Origin: Prolixibacteraceae bacterium
Lineage (GTDB): Bacteria > Bacteroidota > Bacteroidia > Bacteroidales > Prolixibacteraceae
Length of the DNA stretch: 20,238 nucleotides
Direction of reading: 5' to 3'
Assembly: GCA_016930735.1 (NCBI GenBank)
Contig: JAFGGF010000281.1
Span: forward strand, 1 to 20,238
Part shown: positions 1-7,486 of the stretch, piece after piece
How positions within the stretch are numbered: position 1 is the stretch's first letter
Layout: each line of letters starts with the position of its first letter
The notes under the pieces: model-generated
What the model was told of the DNA's origin: nothing
The model's database searches: none
The model's input: the letters and a program-made list of their open reading frames with translations, nothing else
Translations under genes and position numbers: made by a program

Positions 1-58
1 CCACTTTTTGTGTTATTTTTTGTGATTTTAATCGTTCTATCTTTTTATCGGGCTCCAT
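1..58 (-). CDS. 5' end of an unidentified leftward gene, cut by the window edge
   Basis: Read leftward from an ATG at 56-58 there are 19 codons with no stop up to the window edge, giving MEPDKKIERLKSQKITQKV. The lysine- and glutamine-rich start is plausible for a cytoplasmic protein, but it is too short to assign to a family. It would be divergent from sfsA with about 44 bp between the two start codons, which is enough for back-to-back Bacteroidota promoters. The alternative is chance open frame in AT-rich DNA; only the sequence left of the window can decide. Confidence 0.4.
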   Translation of the reverse strand, partial: MEPDKKIERLKSQKITQKV

Positions 59-89
59 TGCAAGGAGGAAAGAGCGAAAAATAAATTCC

Positions 90-97
90 TATTTTTG
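90..97 (+). promoter_or_regulatory. Putative sfsA promoter, -7 element TAnnTTTG
   Basis: TATTTTTG at 90-97 matches the Bacteroidota -7 consensus TAnnTTTG exactly. The sfsA ATG begins only 5 bases after it, so transcription starting 5-7 bases downstream would give a leaderless or nearly leaderless mRNA. I see no clear -33 TTTG at 19-21 bases upstream; the nearest TTG (58-60) is 29 bases away. Confidence 0.45.
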
Positions 98-102
98 TAT
101 TT

Positions 103-801
103 ATGAAATTCGAAAAAGCACTTGTTCACGGAACTTTAGTCAGTCGTTACAAACGTTTCCTCGCAGATGTCAGGCTGGATGACGGTACAGTAGTAACTGC
201 CCATTGCACCAATTCGGGTTCAATGAAAAGTTGCCTTGAGGAAGGCGCTGAGGTTTACCTTACGCCTGTTGACGAACCGAAACGCCGTACAAAATTCACC
301 TGGGAAATGATAAAAATAAATAGCGGTTGGGTGGGTATTAACACCGGTAATCCCAACAAGCTGGCTTTTGAAGTAGTTTCTGCTGGGACAATTCCAGGTT
401 TGGAAGGCTATACAAATGTTAAACGCGAAGTTACTTTTGGTGACAGCCGTTTTGATATTTATGCTGAAAACGACAGGGAAAAGTGTTTTATTGAAGTGAA
501 AAATGTTACTTTGAAAGAAGGTAAATACGCCCTTTTCCCCGATGCTGTTACCACAAGAGGGCAAAAGCATCTAAATACACTTACTGAAGTTAAAAGGCAG
601 GGCTACAGGGCTGTAATGCTTTATGTGGTCCAACGCACCGATGTGGAAATTTTTGCCCTGGCTAAGGAAATAGACCCCGAATATGCCAAAACATTAAAAA
701 AAGCATTTAATGCCGGAGTTGAAATTTTCCCGGTTCAGGCAATAGTAAGCCCTGAAAAAATAATCGTGGGGAAAATCCTGAATTTTGAAATAGCTCTATA
801 A
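103..801 (+). CDS. sfsA: SfsA, sugar fermentation stimulation protein homologue
   Basis: This 232-residue protein matches the usual SfsA length (about 234 in E. coli). Family hallmarks seen are the N-terminal OB-like part with the TNSGSM segment (37-42), KRRTKFTWEMI (60-70) and NTGNPN (80-85), then the nuclease-like part with RFDIY (D118), IEVKNVTL (E131, K133) and FPDAVTTRGQKHL (145-157). D118 with E131-x-K133 resembles a PD-(D/E)xK active site. SfsA was named for an E. coli effect on maltose use and binds DNA; its cellular role is still poorly defined. The ATG at 103 starts the conserved MKFE..LVHGTLVSRYKRFLADV stretch. It converges on the DUF4251 gene with a 19-bp gap and no hairpin between. 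Confidence 0.93.
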   Translation: MKFEKALVHGTLVSRYKRFLADVRLDDGTVVTAHCTNSGSMKSCLEEGAEVYLTPVDEPKRRTKFTWEMIKINSGWVGINTGNPNKLAFEVVSAGTIPGLEGYTNVKREVTFGDSRFDIYAENDREKCFIEVKNVTLKEGKYALFPDAVTTRGQKHLNTLTEVKRQGYRAVMLYVVQRTDVEIFALAKEIDPEYAKTLKKAFNAGVEIFPVQAIVSPEKIIVGKILNFEIAL

Positions 802-820
802 AAACTAAAAATTAAACTGG

Positions 821-1345
821 CTAGAGATTCTTAGCTATCGGCCTTTCAATCGGGCAAAGATATCCGGTATACTTGATGGTTTGTTTCCGGGAACAGGATA
901 CGCTTAAATCGGCATACCCCAGTTTCGAAACCGATAATGTCATGTTGTAAGTATCATCCGGGGTTTTAACCTCCATTTTAATAATATTGTTTCTTTTCCC
1001 TTTTTTGATTTTGTAATCACTAATGGCATCCTGAAATTTGATTCCGATTTCATTGCCGGCTCCATAACGGAAGTTATAGGAAATTCCGTAAAACGGGAGG
1101 TAGGCAATAGCAGTATCCCCCAGTATTGTCAAATCAAAATCGTAAGGATCAAGAAATACAGTTCCGCCTGTCATTGGAAAAGCCTGTGCAACATTTAGAA
1201 CATATTCTTTTGAATCAATAAGTTTTTTAATGTTTTCTGTCTGGATTGCTTCTTTTTCAGCCCGTATCTCTTTCCGGCTTTTTTCCTGTGCTATTGAAAC
1301 GAAAACGATTAGAAAAACAGTTGTTGTCAGGAGAATCTTTTTCAT
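821..1345 (-). CDS. Secreted DUF4251 family protein
   Basis: A 174-residue protein with a cleavable signal peptide: KK at 2-3, a hydrophobic run at 4-17 and a likely cut after SIAQ (residue 20). There is no lipobox cysteine, so the mature protein is probably periplasmic. The body, with AQAFPMTGGTVFLDPYDFDLTI, AYLPFYGISYNFRYG and GIKFQDAISDYKIKKGK, fits the Bacteroidota DUF4251 family, small beta-rich proteins of unknown function. A charged helical stretch (22-47) joins the signal peptide to the domain. A TATTTTTA element about 20 bases upstream of the start is a one-mismatch -7 box. The gene stands alone and converges with sfsA. The family call rests on recognition of the motif pattern and no function is claimed. 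Confidence 0.8.
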   Translation of the reverse strand: MKKILLTTTVFLIVFVSIAQEKSRKEIRAEKEAIQTENIKKLIDSKEYVLNVAQAFPMTGGTVFLDPYDFDLTILGDTAIAYLPFYGISYNFRYGAGNEIGIKFQDAISDYKIKKGKRNNIIKMEVKTPDDTYNMTLSVSKLGYADLSVSCSRKQTIKYTGYLCPIERPIAKNL

Positions 1346-1527
1346 GGCCTAATTATTTGGTTTCCATAAAAATAAGATATAAAAAGGAAAATTCAAAATA
1401 ATGAAAATGAAAAATGGAACCAGACATATTTTTATTTAACAATATTGCACATCTGTTATTATTTTTATTGAATGGATTTTATTTCCTGTAAAAAGCTGCT
1501 AATTTCACGCTTTCTTATTTGATTACA

Positions 1528-2361
1528 ATGAATGAAATAGTTTATCTGAATGGAGAATACCTCCCAAGGGAAAAAGCACGTATTTCACCCGACGACCGTG
1601 GATTTATTTTTGCCGATGGCGTTTACGAAGTAGTTAAGTATTACAATGGGAAACCGTTTCGTTTTGATGACCACATTTTCCGTCTGAATAACAGCCTTTC
1701 TGCTGTCGGGTTGAAATTTGACACATCATGGCTTGCTTTTGCATTTGATATTTTGCTTCGGAAAAACAATCTTCAGAATAAACAGGCCGGAGTTTACTGG
1801 CAAATTACAAGAGGTGCCGGCAAACGTGTCCATCATTTCCCTGAAAACATAAAACCAACGATTTATGCTTTTACTTTTGAGTTGCCTTCTATGTTCGAAA
1901 AGTTGGAAAAGGGAATAAAAGTGATCACTCATGAAGACATCCGTTGGTTGCGTTGCGATATCAAATCGGTTTCGTTGCTTCCCAATACCATGCTTTATAA
2001 TAAGGCTGTTGAAAACGGGGCGGGAGAGTGTATTTTAATTCGGGGCGGAATGGTTACCGAAGCTACACATTCGAGTGTTTTAGCAGTTAAAAACGGGAAG
2101 GTTTATACTCATCCGTTAAATAACCTGGTTTTACCAGGGATCACACGGAAAGTTGTTAAGGAGATCTGTTTGTCCAACAATATTGATTTTATTGAAAATA
2201 CTTTCGGTGAGCAGGAATTATATGAGATGGATGAACTTATGCTTGCAGGAACCGGTAGCGAAATAATGCCGGTGATTCAGGTTGGTGAAAAAATTACAGG
2301 GTTGGGTACACCAGGCCCTGTAACAATGTTTTTGCAGGACAAATTTTATAAACTTGTATAA
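1528..2361 (+). CDS. dat: D-amino acid aminotransferase (class IV PLP enzyme)
   Basis: The start is taken as ATG 1528 (277 residues) rather than the upstream TTG at 1519, because MNEIVYLNGEYLP aligns with the family start. The enzyme moves the amino group between D-alanine and 2-oxo acids, giving D-glutamate and other D-amino acids in the cytoplasm. The PLP lysine is K146 in CDIKSVSLL, matching K145 of the Bacillus D-amino acid aminotransferase. The D-specific carboxylate trap is present: Y33 in GVYEVV, and R100 and H102 in TRGAGKRVHHFP, equivalent to Y31, R98 and H100 of the Bacillus enzyme. These residues argue against a branched-chain aminotransferase or 4-amino-4-deoxychorismate lyase. 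It has no operon partner; the next gene is 207 bp away. Confidence 0.88.
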   Translation: MNEIVYLNGEYLPREKARISPDDRGFIFADGVYEVVKYYNGKPFRFDDHIFRLNNSLSAVGLKFDTSWLAFAFDILLRKNNLQNKQAGVYWQITRGAGKRVHHFPENIKPTIYAFTFELPSMFEKLEKGIKVITHEDIRWLRCDIKSVSLLPNTMLYNKAVENGAGECILIRGGMVTEATHSSVLAVKNGKVYTHPLNNLVLPGITRKVVKEICLSNNIDFIENTFGEQELYEMDELMLAGTGSEIMPVIQVGEKITGLGTPGPVTMFLQDKFYKLV

Positions 2362-2387
2362 ATCTGTCTGGATTTATATTCTTTTTT
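2357..2387 (+). terminator. Weak candidate terminator after dat
   Basis: An 8-bp AT-rich stem (2357-2364 with 2371-2378) and a 6-base loop overlap the dat stop codon and are followed by TTCTTTTTT. The T tract is good but the stem has only one G-C pair, so it may be fortuitous. Confidence 0.4.
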
Positions 2388-2568
2388 AATTTCAGGCATA
2401 ATATAAGTATAAAGGAGCTTTGTTTCCTCCGGATGAATTTTTATTTAACTTTTGTTCAAAAAAAATCATAATTAATACTAAAATTCTAACTTTAAACTAT
2501 CATTATTTTTCTGAGTCTAATTACAAATTTTTTGGAATCAAATAAATCTTACGAATAAAATTACTACT

Positions 2569-4254
2569 ATGAAAAAATGCGTTTTTACAGGAATGGTAAT
2601 ATTCCTTTCAATGTTTTATTCCTTTGGACAATCAGCAAAGGAAAAAGGTTTATCGTCAATTAATGAGAATGTTGTAAAAGGCCAACTGGAGTTTCTTGCT
2701 TCCGACTGGACAGAAGGCCGTGAAACAGGGGCAAAGGGCGCTTATATGGCGGCCGATTATATTGCATCAATGTTCAAAGTGTATGGCATAAAGCCGTTTG
2801 GCGATGTTGAAATGCAGATGCCTTCCCGCCGGATGATGAGGCCGGGTCCGGGATTTCGTCCTAAAATGGATACTACTTTTTTTCAGAATTTCAGCCTGAT
2901 AAAATATACACCCGGCAATGATAATTCACTGGATGTAATTTCATATGGGAATGGCAGCGAACGGGCTGTGCATTTTAATTACCAGACCGATTTTAGTGTC
3001 AATTCAGGTTCGGTAGGCCTGTCTGCAAAGGCACTGGTTGTTTTTGCCGGTTATGGTTTAACCAATGAGGATAAAAATTACGACGATTTTAAGAACCTGG
3101 ATGTAAACGGGAAAATAGTCCTTTTGATCAATGGTTTCCCGGGGCATAAAGACACAACTTCGGAAGCGTATAAAAAATTCCGCCCGGTCAGGCCGTCATC
3201 TCCATTCAGGAGATCCAGGGGAAACAGGTTCGAGAACCTGATAGAAAAAGGGGCAGTTGCTGTAATTCAGGCAACTTATGTGGCTCCTCCGACAAGCTGG
3301 GACCAGAAAGACGTTTATCCTGCCAAAGGCAATTATTATGAAGCGGATGCTCCATTAGGCTCATATTACGATTACAGGATGGTAATGCCGGGATCAGGCA
3401 GTTCTCCAAACTTCCCCTCGTTTGCGGTGACTCAGAGTGTCCTTGATGCAATAATTGACGGAACCGGTTTGAATATCGAAGAATTTGAAGAATATGTGCA
3501 GAAGAATATGAAACCGGCATCTCGGGTGTTAACAGGAAAAGCTGTATCTTTTAATACATCAGTAAATACCGAAGTGGTAAAAGTCAGGAATGTTGTAGGA
3601 TATATCGAAGGAAAAAATAAAGATGAATACATCGTTGTTGGCGGGCATTACGACCACCTCGGTAAATTTGATGGCTGGACATGGAACGGTGCCGACGACA
3701 ATGCTTCAGGGACTGTCGGTGTTATGACCATTGCCAAAGCTTTTATGGAAACAGGCGTGAAACCAGAAAAATCGGTTGTTTTTGCTGCCTGGACAGCTGA
3801 AGAAAAAGGATTGTATGGCTCACAGTATTTTGTTAAGGATGCAAAAGACAAAGGGATGAATGTCCTTTTTAACCTTAATTATGATATGATATCACGAAAT
3901 GAGGATGACGATTCATTGGGAGTAACGGCCACAATGAATTATACTCAGGCATATCAGGGTCTTAAAGACCTGACTGTAAAAGGATTGGAAGATTATAATA
4001 TAAACCTTGATGTTACCTATCGTGCATCAGAAAGACCGGGAGGCGGTAGCGACCATGCCTCATTTTCGGCTGAAGATATTCCAATCATATATTTTGAAGC
4101 TGCCATGCACCCCGATTATCACCAGCCTTCGGATGAAGTGAGTAAAATTAACTGGAAAAAAACCACTGACATTATCAGGATCGGGTTTTTGAATATGTGG
4201 GAATTGGCTAACAGCGACCAGTATTTGCAAAAGTCTGAAGTTGAAGAAGATTAA
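2569..4254 (+). CDS. Secreted M28 family zinc metallopeptidase with inserted domain
   Basis: A 561-residue exported peptidase. A signal peptide covers about residues 1-21 (hydrophobic 7-18, ending SFGQ). The C-terminal M28 domain (about 340-545) has the complete two-zinc set: H360 in GGHYDHLG, D377 in GADDNASG, E411 (base) and E412 in TAEEKGLYGS, D439 in NYDMISR, and H518 in HPDYHQPSD. A region at about 145-300 looks like the PA-type domain common in this family (VVFAGYGL, GKIVLLINGFPG, IEKGAVAVI). The family is mostly aminopeptidases; substrate and exact specificity cannot be read here. Two Arg/Pro-rich stretches (86-99 and 202-220) are unusually basic insertions. No lipobox is present, so the protein is probably periplasmic or released. 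It is probably monocistronic, ending at a strong terminator. Confidence 0.9.
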   Translation: MKKCVFTGMVIFLSMFYSFGQSAKEKGLSSINENVVKGQLEFLASDWTEGRETGAKGAYMAADYIASMFKVYGIKPFGDVEMQMPSRRMMRPGPGFRPKMDTTFFQNFSLIKYTPGNDNSLDVISYGNGSERAVHFNYQTDFSVNSGSVGLSAKALVVFAGYGLTNEDKNYDDFKNLDVNGKIVLLINGFPGHKDTTSEAYKKFRPVRPSSPFRRSRGNRFENLIEKGAVAVIQATYVAPPTSWDQKDVYPAKGNYYEADAPLGSYYDYRMVMPGSGSSPNFPSFAVTQSVLDAIIDGTGLNIEEFEEYVQKNMKPASRVLTGKAVSFNTSVNTEVVKVRNVVGYIEGKNKDEYIVVGGHYDHLGKFDGWTWNGADDNASGTVGVMTIAKAFMETGVKPEKSVVFAAWTAEEKGLYGSQYFVKDAKDKGMNVLFNLNYDMISRNEDDDSLGVTATMNYTQAYQGLKDLTVKGLEDYNINLDVTYRASERPGGGSDHASFSAEDIPIIYFEAAMHPDYHQPSDEVSKINWKKTTDIIRIGFLNMWELANSDQYLQKSEVEED

Positions 4255-4270
4255 AGTTGATTAATAATAA

Positions 4271-4305
4271 AAAAATACCAACCGAATTATTAGGTTGGTA
4301 TTTTT
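4271..4305. terminator. Bidirectional intrinsic terminator between M28 peptidase and DUF4954 genes
   Basis: A perfect 13-bp stem (4271-4283 with 4293-4305) and 9-base loop carry an A tract on the left and a T tract on the right, so it can end transcripts from both strands. It sits exactly between two convergent genes and abuts the stop codon of the leftward one. Confidence 0.9.
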
Positions 4306-6297
4306 TTATGTAAGTTTCTGAAGAAAACTGATAGTCGATTGCCCAAGTTCGGTTTTCCTTTGAATGTGGCTGAGAATTTCCTGAACGAATGCATTTTGTT
4401 CAAAGGTTCCCCTTACTTTTTCGAAGTCCTGTTTTTTTACTTCATAGTCACCATCAATTCCAAAGCCTGTCATCGAATTTAAGGCGAATTCTTTTTTTGC
4501 ATCTTCATAAAGCATTTCATCCAGGCCTACCACACATTCAATCCAATTGTGAACCAGGTTTATCAGGTCTTCTTTTGAAACATCTGCCAGTTTTTTACTG
4601 GTTCTTTTTTCAAAAAGTTCCAGAGCCCAGGCCCATTCGTATTCATAATAATTCTGATGTATTTTTTTCAGCGAACCTTCAATACTTTTAAGTGTGTTGA
4701 ATTTTTTATTTTCAATTTTTGAAATTAATACATCAACCTCACTTTTAGGAGCAATCAATCCTGCAAGGTCAATCCATTCACCTTTTCCGGCTGATGAAGA
4801 TGGTTTTAAAAAATTCAGTAATTCATCATAGGTTTTACATGATTTACAGTTGTTTATACGTGAAATAACTGAATTGCCTATAAATTTTGTTATAGCCATT
4901 TCATATAACCTGATCCCCCTATCCAGTGCATTTCCCCTGATAAATGTTGTTTGCCATGTGTATGTATCAGTAAAATCGCCGGAAACTTTCTTTAACTGTT
5001 TCAGGATTTCCTGTCCTTTTACCATTCCTTTTATTGTATATGGACTTAGCAGGTTATAATTAATTGAATCAAGTAGTTCTTTCCCCTTTCGTTTATCTCT
5101 TTTAGGCCATTTCAGGACATCTCTGATCGTTCCAACGCTACGAAGGTTAATTGCAGGTGCCAGCCAGCTTTCATCCTTGTTTTCAATAAAATACGAAAAT
5201 GGCATGTCGGTGGTGTCAGAATTTTTATAATGCCTTCCCATAACAAGTGAAAATGCACCAATCCTTGATGGCCAGAGTAAATATGAATCGCTCGTAGTTT
5301 TTGACCCACGTTCAATAACCCCGTGATGGATAGGCCCCAGTTTATACATATGATTGCTTTGGTTGGAGCCACTGCCCGCATTCAGGAATGAAAACATCCC
5401 GGCAATTAATAGTGTTGATTTATGATGAGTAACTGTAAAAGGGCCAGCGAAAACTGAACATGCCTCGCCGTTAAAACCCTGGCAATTTGCAAAAAACAGT
5501 GAATGTACCGCTGAATAATGTTTACTTAAAATACACCCCTGGCCAATAAAGCAATTGGTAATTACAACGCTGTCGGTAACTTCCGAACCCGACGAAATAA
5601 TAAAGTTATCGGCAACTACATTATCACCAATAATCACCGGTGCTTCTTTAGTACTGTTAACTGTCCCGTTATTTAACCTGCTTACTCCGGTTATTTGTGC
5701 ATGGTCTCCAATGTTAGTGTTTTTAATTTGCCCTGAATTTAATATTGAAGTACAATCCCCGATAACACCGGTGAGCGAACTTTTTTCTTCCGCAAATTTC
5801 CTGATCAACCCTTCCAGTTCAGATATCAATCCGGGCAAATGGCGGTAAAAGGTCAGGATGTATGCAAGAGGTGACGAAAGTTTTTCATAAATCGGGATCT
5901 GTCTGCCACCAGTTTCATCCAGGACATCGATTTTTGCCCTGTTCCCAAAAGATGTTTTTTCCGTAACTACAATCAGTTCCGGATTTTCAATTATAACATT
6001 TGCACCGATTTTATAGTTGGCTATGTAATTTTTTGTGTTGTTGATATAAGTATTATCTCCAATTTCGCAGTTATGGATCACCGAGTTATATATTCCAGAT
6101 TTTTTTTTTACACCACCCGGAAATTCAACCTCTGTTTTAAAATTCCCCAGTTTTATTTCACCTGAAAAACGGGAATTTGCAATATTCTCTGGGTTGAAGT
6201 ATTCCGAAACACTTACAGTATCCCAGCTTTCTGCCTTGTTTGAATTATTTTCCAATACAGTTATTTCCTGTAAGGTCAACTTCCTGAACGAACTCAT
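4306..6297 (-). CDS. DUF4954 family protein with left-handed beta-helix repeats
   Basis: A 663-residue cytoplasmic protein (no signal peptide) that I recognise as the Bacteroidota DUF4954 family. Hexapeptide-type repeats of the kind found in nucleotide-sugar acyltransferases and pyrophosphorylases run at about 62-120 (SVIHNCEIGDNTYI, NYKIGANVII) and 177-300 (GDCTSI, TNIGDHAQI, VIIGDNVVADNFIISSGSEV, NCFIGQGCIL). The centre is rich in histidine: H260, H265, H291-H292, H316 and H324-H325. The last third (about 400-663) is predicted helical. The fold suggests binding of a nucleotide, sugar or acyl donor, but no nucleotidyltransferase signature is seen and no reaction is known to me. It is the last gene of a three-gene operon, 17 bp after the methyltransferase. 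Confidence 0.82.
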   Translation of the reverse strand: MSSFRKLTLQEITVLENNSNKAESWDTVSVSEYFNPENIANSRFSGEIKLGNFKTEVEFPGGVKKKSGIYNSVIHNCEIGDNTYINNTKNYIANYKIGANVIIENPELIVVTEKTSFGNRAKIDVLDETGGRQIPIYEKLSSPLAYILTFYRHLPGLISELEGLIRKFAEEKSSLTGVIGDCTSILNSGQIKNTNIGDHAQITGVSRLNNGTVNSTKEAPVIIGDNVVADNFIISSGSEVTDSVVITNCFIGQGCILSKHYSAVHSLFFANCQGFNGEACSVFAGPFTVTHHKSTLLIAGMFSFLNAGSGSNQSNHMYKLGPIHHGVIERGSKTTSDSYLLWPSRIGAFSLVMGRHYKNSDTTDMPFSYFIENKDESWLAPAINLRSVGTIRDVLKWPKRDKRKGKELLDSINYNLLSPYTIKGMVKGQEILKQLKKVSGDFTDTYTWQTTFIRGNALDRGIRLYEMAITKFIGNSVISRINNCKSCKTYDELLNFLKPSSSAGKGEWIDLAGLIAPKSEVDVLISKIENKKFNTLKSIEGSLKKIHQNYYEYEWAWALELFEKRTSKKLADVSKEDLINLVHNWIECVVGLDEMLYEDAKKEFALNSMTGFGIDGDYEVKKQDFEKVRGTFEQNAFVQEILSHIQRKTELGQSTISFLQKLT

Positions 6298-6314
6298 AGA
6301 ATCTTTTTTTATGC

Positions 6315-7022
6315 TTATTTAACCGTTAATTCCGCAAGGTAATCAAAATGGTTGCCATCCGTAATTTTTCTGCAGCTAAAGCCGCATTTCGCAGCAATAG
6401 TTTTCATTTTATTAAAATCGACGAATAACCATTTAAACGGTTCGCTTATAAAATTTTTATATTTGACTGTATAAACCATTTCTCCGTAATAATTTTTTTG
6501 AGCCAGATCTATCCAAACAGAACCGTCTTCCACTTCGAAAAGGTAACTTATATCTGAAGAATCAATTAATATCCTGCCACCTGGGTTCATTAATTTTTTT
6601 AAATGAATAAGCAAAAGAGAAAGCCCTTCCAAATCGCCGGCAATACCTGCTCCATTCATTAAAAGTAATAATGTATCAAACTCAATCCCTGAAATTTCAT
6701 AAATATTGCGGTTGAATATTTTTTTAATTCCTCTGAATTCCAGTACCTTGCATAATAATGATGATTTTTCAACTGCTGTTACATTAAAACCCTTTTCCTG
6801 CAGGATAACAGAATGGCACCCGGCACCGGCACCAACATCCAATATTCTCCCTTTACAATGATTTAAAGCTTCTTTTTCAATAAATGGGAGATCCTTTTCT
6901 TCCCTGAAAAAATAGGAAGGGGGAATTATTTCATTTTCGGTGTAATTACTTTCGACAATTATATCATCGGCATTTTTATTGCGATAATAATCAAAAACCG
7001 CTTGTCCGATCGGGTCATTCAT
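6315..7022 (-). CDS. Class I SAM-dependent methyltransferase
   Basis: A 235-residue protein with the Rossmann-type SAM fold: motif I ILDVGAGAGCH at 60-70, an acidic residue ending strand 2 (AVEKS, E85), FDTLLLLMNGAGIAG at 115-129 in the motif IV position, and LMNPGGRILIDSSD at 144-157 before strand 5. The first 50 residues (IIPPSYFFREEKDLPFIE) form a helical lid region typical of small-molecule methyltransferases of this broad class. The substrate cannot be predicted; no rRNA- or DNA-methylase motif such as NPPY is present. It lies between the 94-residue protein gene (15 bp upstream) and the DUF4954 gene (17 bp downstream), so the three are probably made together. Confidence 0.85.
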   Translation of the reverse strand: MNDPIGQAVFDYYRNKNADDIIVESNYTENEIIPPSYFFREEKDLPFIEKEALNHCKGRILDVGAGAGCHSVILQEKGFNVTAVEKSSLLCKVLEFRGIKKIFNRNIYEISGIEFDTLLLLMNGAGIAGDLEGLSLLLIHLKKLMNPGGRILIDSSDISYLFEVEDGSVWIDLAQKNYYGEMVYTVKYKNFISEPFKWLFVDFNKMKTIAAKCGFSCRKITDGNHFDYLAELTVK

Positions 7023-7037
7023 ATAAAAAGGGAGGGA

Positions 7038-7322
7038 TTATTTTTCAACCAGGGCTTCATGCTTTTTTACTGTACTTTTAAAACATTTCCCCATCCGGTG
7101 TGAATAAATATAAAAACCACTGTGTTTGCCTTCGCCAATAATAACCAGCCTTGGATCAGGCAGTTGATTTGAAATTCGTTTAACTTCACCGAAGTTGATA
7201 TCATTTTGTTTTAACCAAAGCGAAGTCCTTAAATCGCCAAGTTTATACCTTCTGCCTGCCAGTTCTTCCTTTTCAAACTGACGAATTGAACGGGAATAAT
7301 CTATTTGAGCAAAATCCGGCAT
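7038..7322 (-). CDS. Small conserved-looking protein of unknown function, first in operon
   Basis: A 94-residue basic, soluble protein that I do not recognise. It starts MPDFAQIDYSRSIRQFEKEELAGRRY, has a mixed alpha/beta body with LVIIGEGKHSGFYIYSHR (about 59-76) and ends in a lysine-rich tail (KSTVKKHEALVEK). There is no signal peptide, membrane segment or cysteine pair; the single cysteine is at 80. Reality as a gene is supported by balanced codon and residue use, a plausible promoter 19 bases upstream and a tight 15-bp junction with the methyltransferase gene. It may be a partner or regulator of the downstream enzymes, but that is inference from position only. Confidence 0.7.
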   Translation of the reverse strand: MPDFAQIDYSRSIRQFEKEELAGRRYKLGDLRTSLWLKQNDINFGEVKRISNQLPDPRLVIIGEGKHSGFYIYSHRMGKCFKSTVKKHEALVEK

Positions 7323-7340
7323 TGATTAAATTTTACACAA

Positions 7341-7372
7341 CCAATTTATTATATGCTTTATTTCAGGCCAAA
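7341..7372 (-). promoter_or_regulatory. Putative promoter of the small-protein/methyltransferase/DUF4954 operon
   Basis: On the minus strand TTTG (7369-7372) is followed after exactly 20 bases by TAAATTGG (7341-7348), one mismatch from TAnnTTTG. The spacing is that of Bacteroidota -33/-7 promoters, and the first gene starts 18 bases past the -7 box, leaving a short leader. Confidence 0.45.
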
Positions 7373-7442
7373 AAAAATAATTAATATTTTATAAATTGTT
7401 AATAAATTCAGGTTTATAAACAACAAGTGCAATCAGCAAATT

Positions 7443-7475
7443 AAAAAGGCACATTTTATATAAATGTGCCTTTTT
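7443..7475 (-). terminator. Intrinsic terminator after the OmpP1/FadL-type gene
   Basis: A perfect 14-bp stem (7443-7456 with 7462-7475) with a 5-base loop lies 11 bp beyond the stop of the leftward barrel gene. Both ends carry five A/T pairs, giving a T tract on the minus strand. It separates this gene from the promoter of the next leftward operon. Confidence 0.88.
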
Positions 7476-7486
7476 GTATAAATTCT

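Noticed and set aside
61..76. Strong AAGGAGG as a ribosome-binding site for sfsA
   Set aside because: It lies more than 30 bases before the ATG and upstream of the -7 element, with no other rightward start codon close behind it.
1519..1527. TTG start giving three extra residues on the D-amino acid aminotransferase
   Set aside because: The ATG at 1528 matches the conserved family start, and a rare TTG start is not needed.
2418..2433. Short GGAG...CTCC hairpin between dat and the M28 peptidase
   Set aside because: Only four base pairs and no T tract; likely chance.
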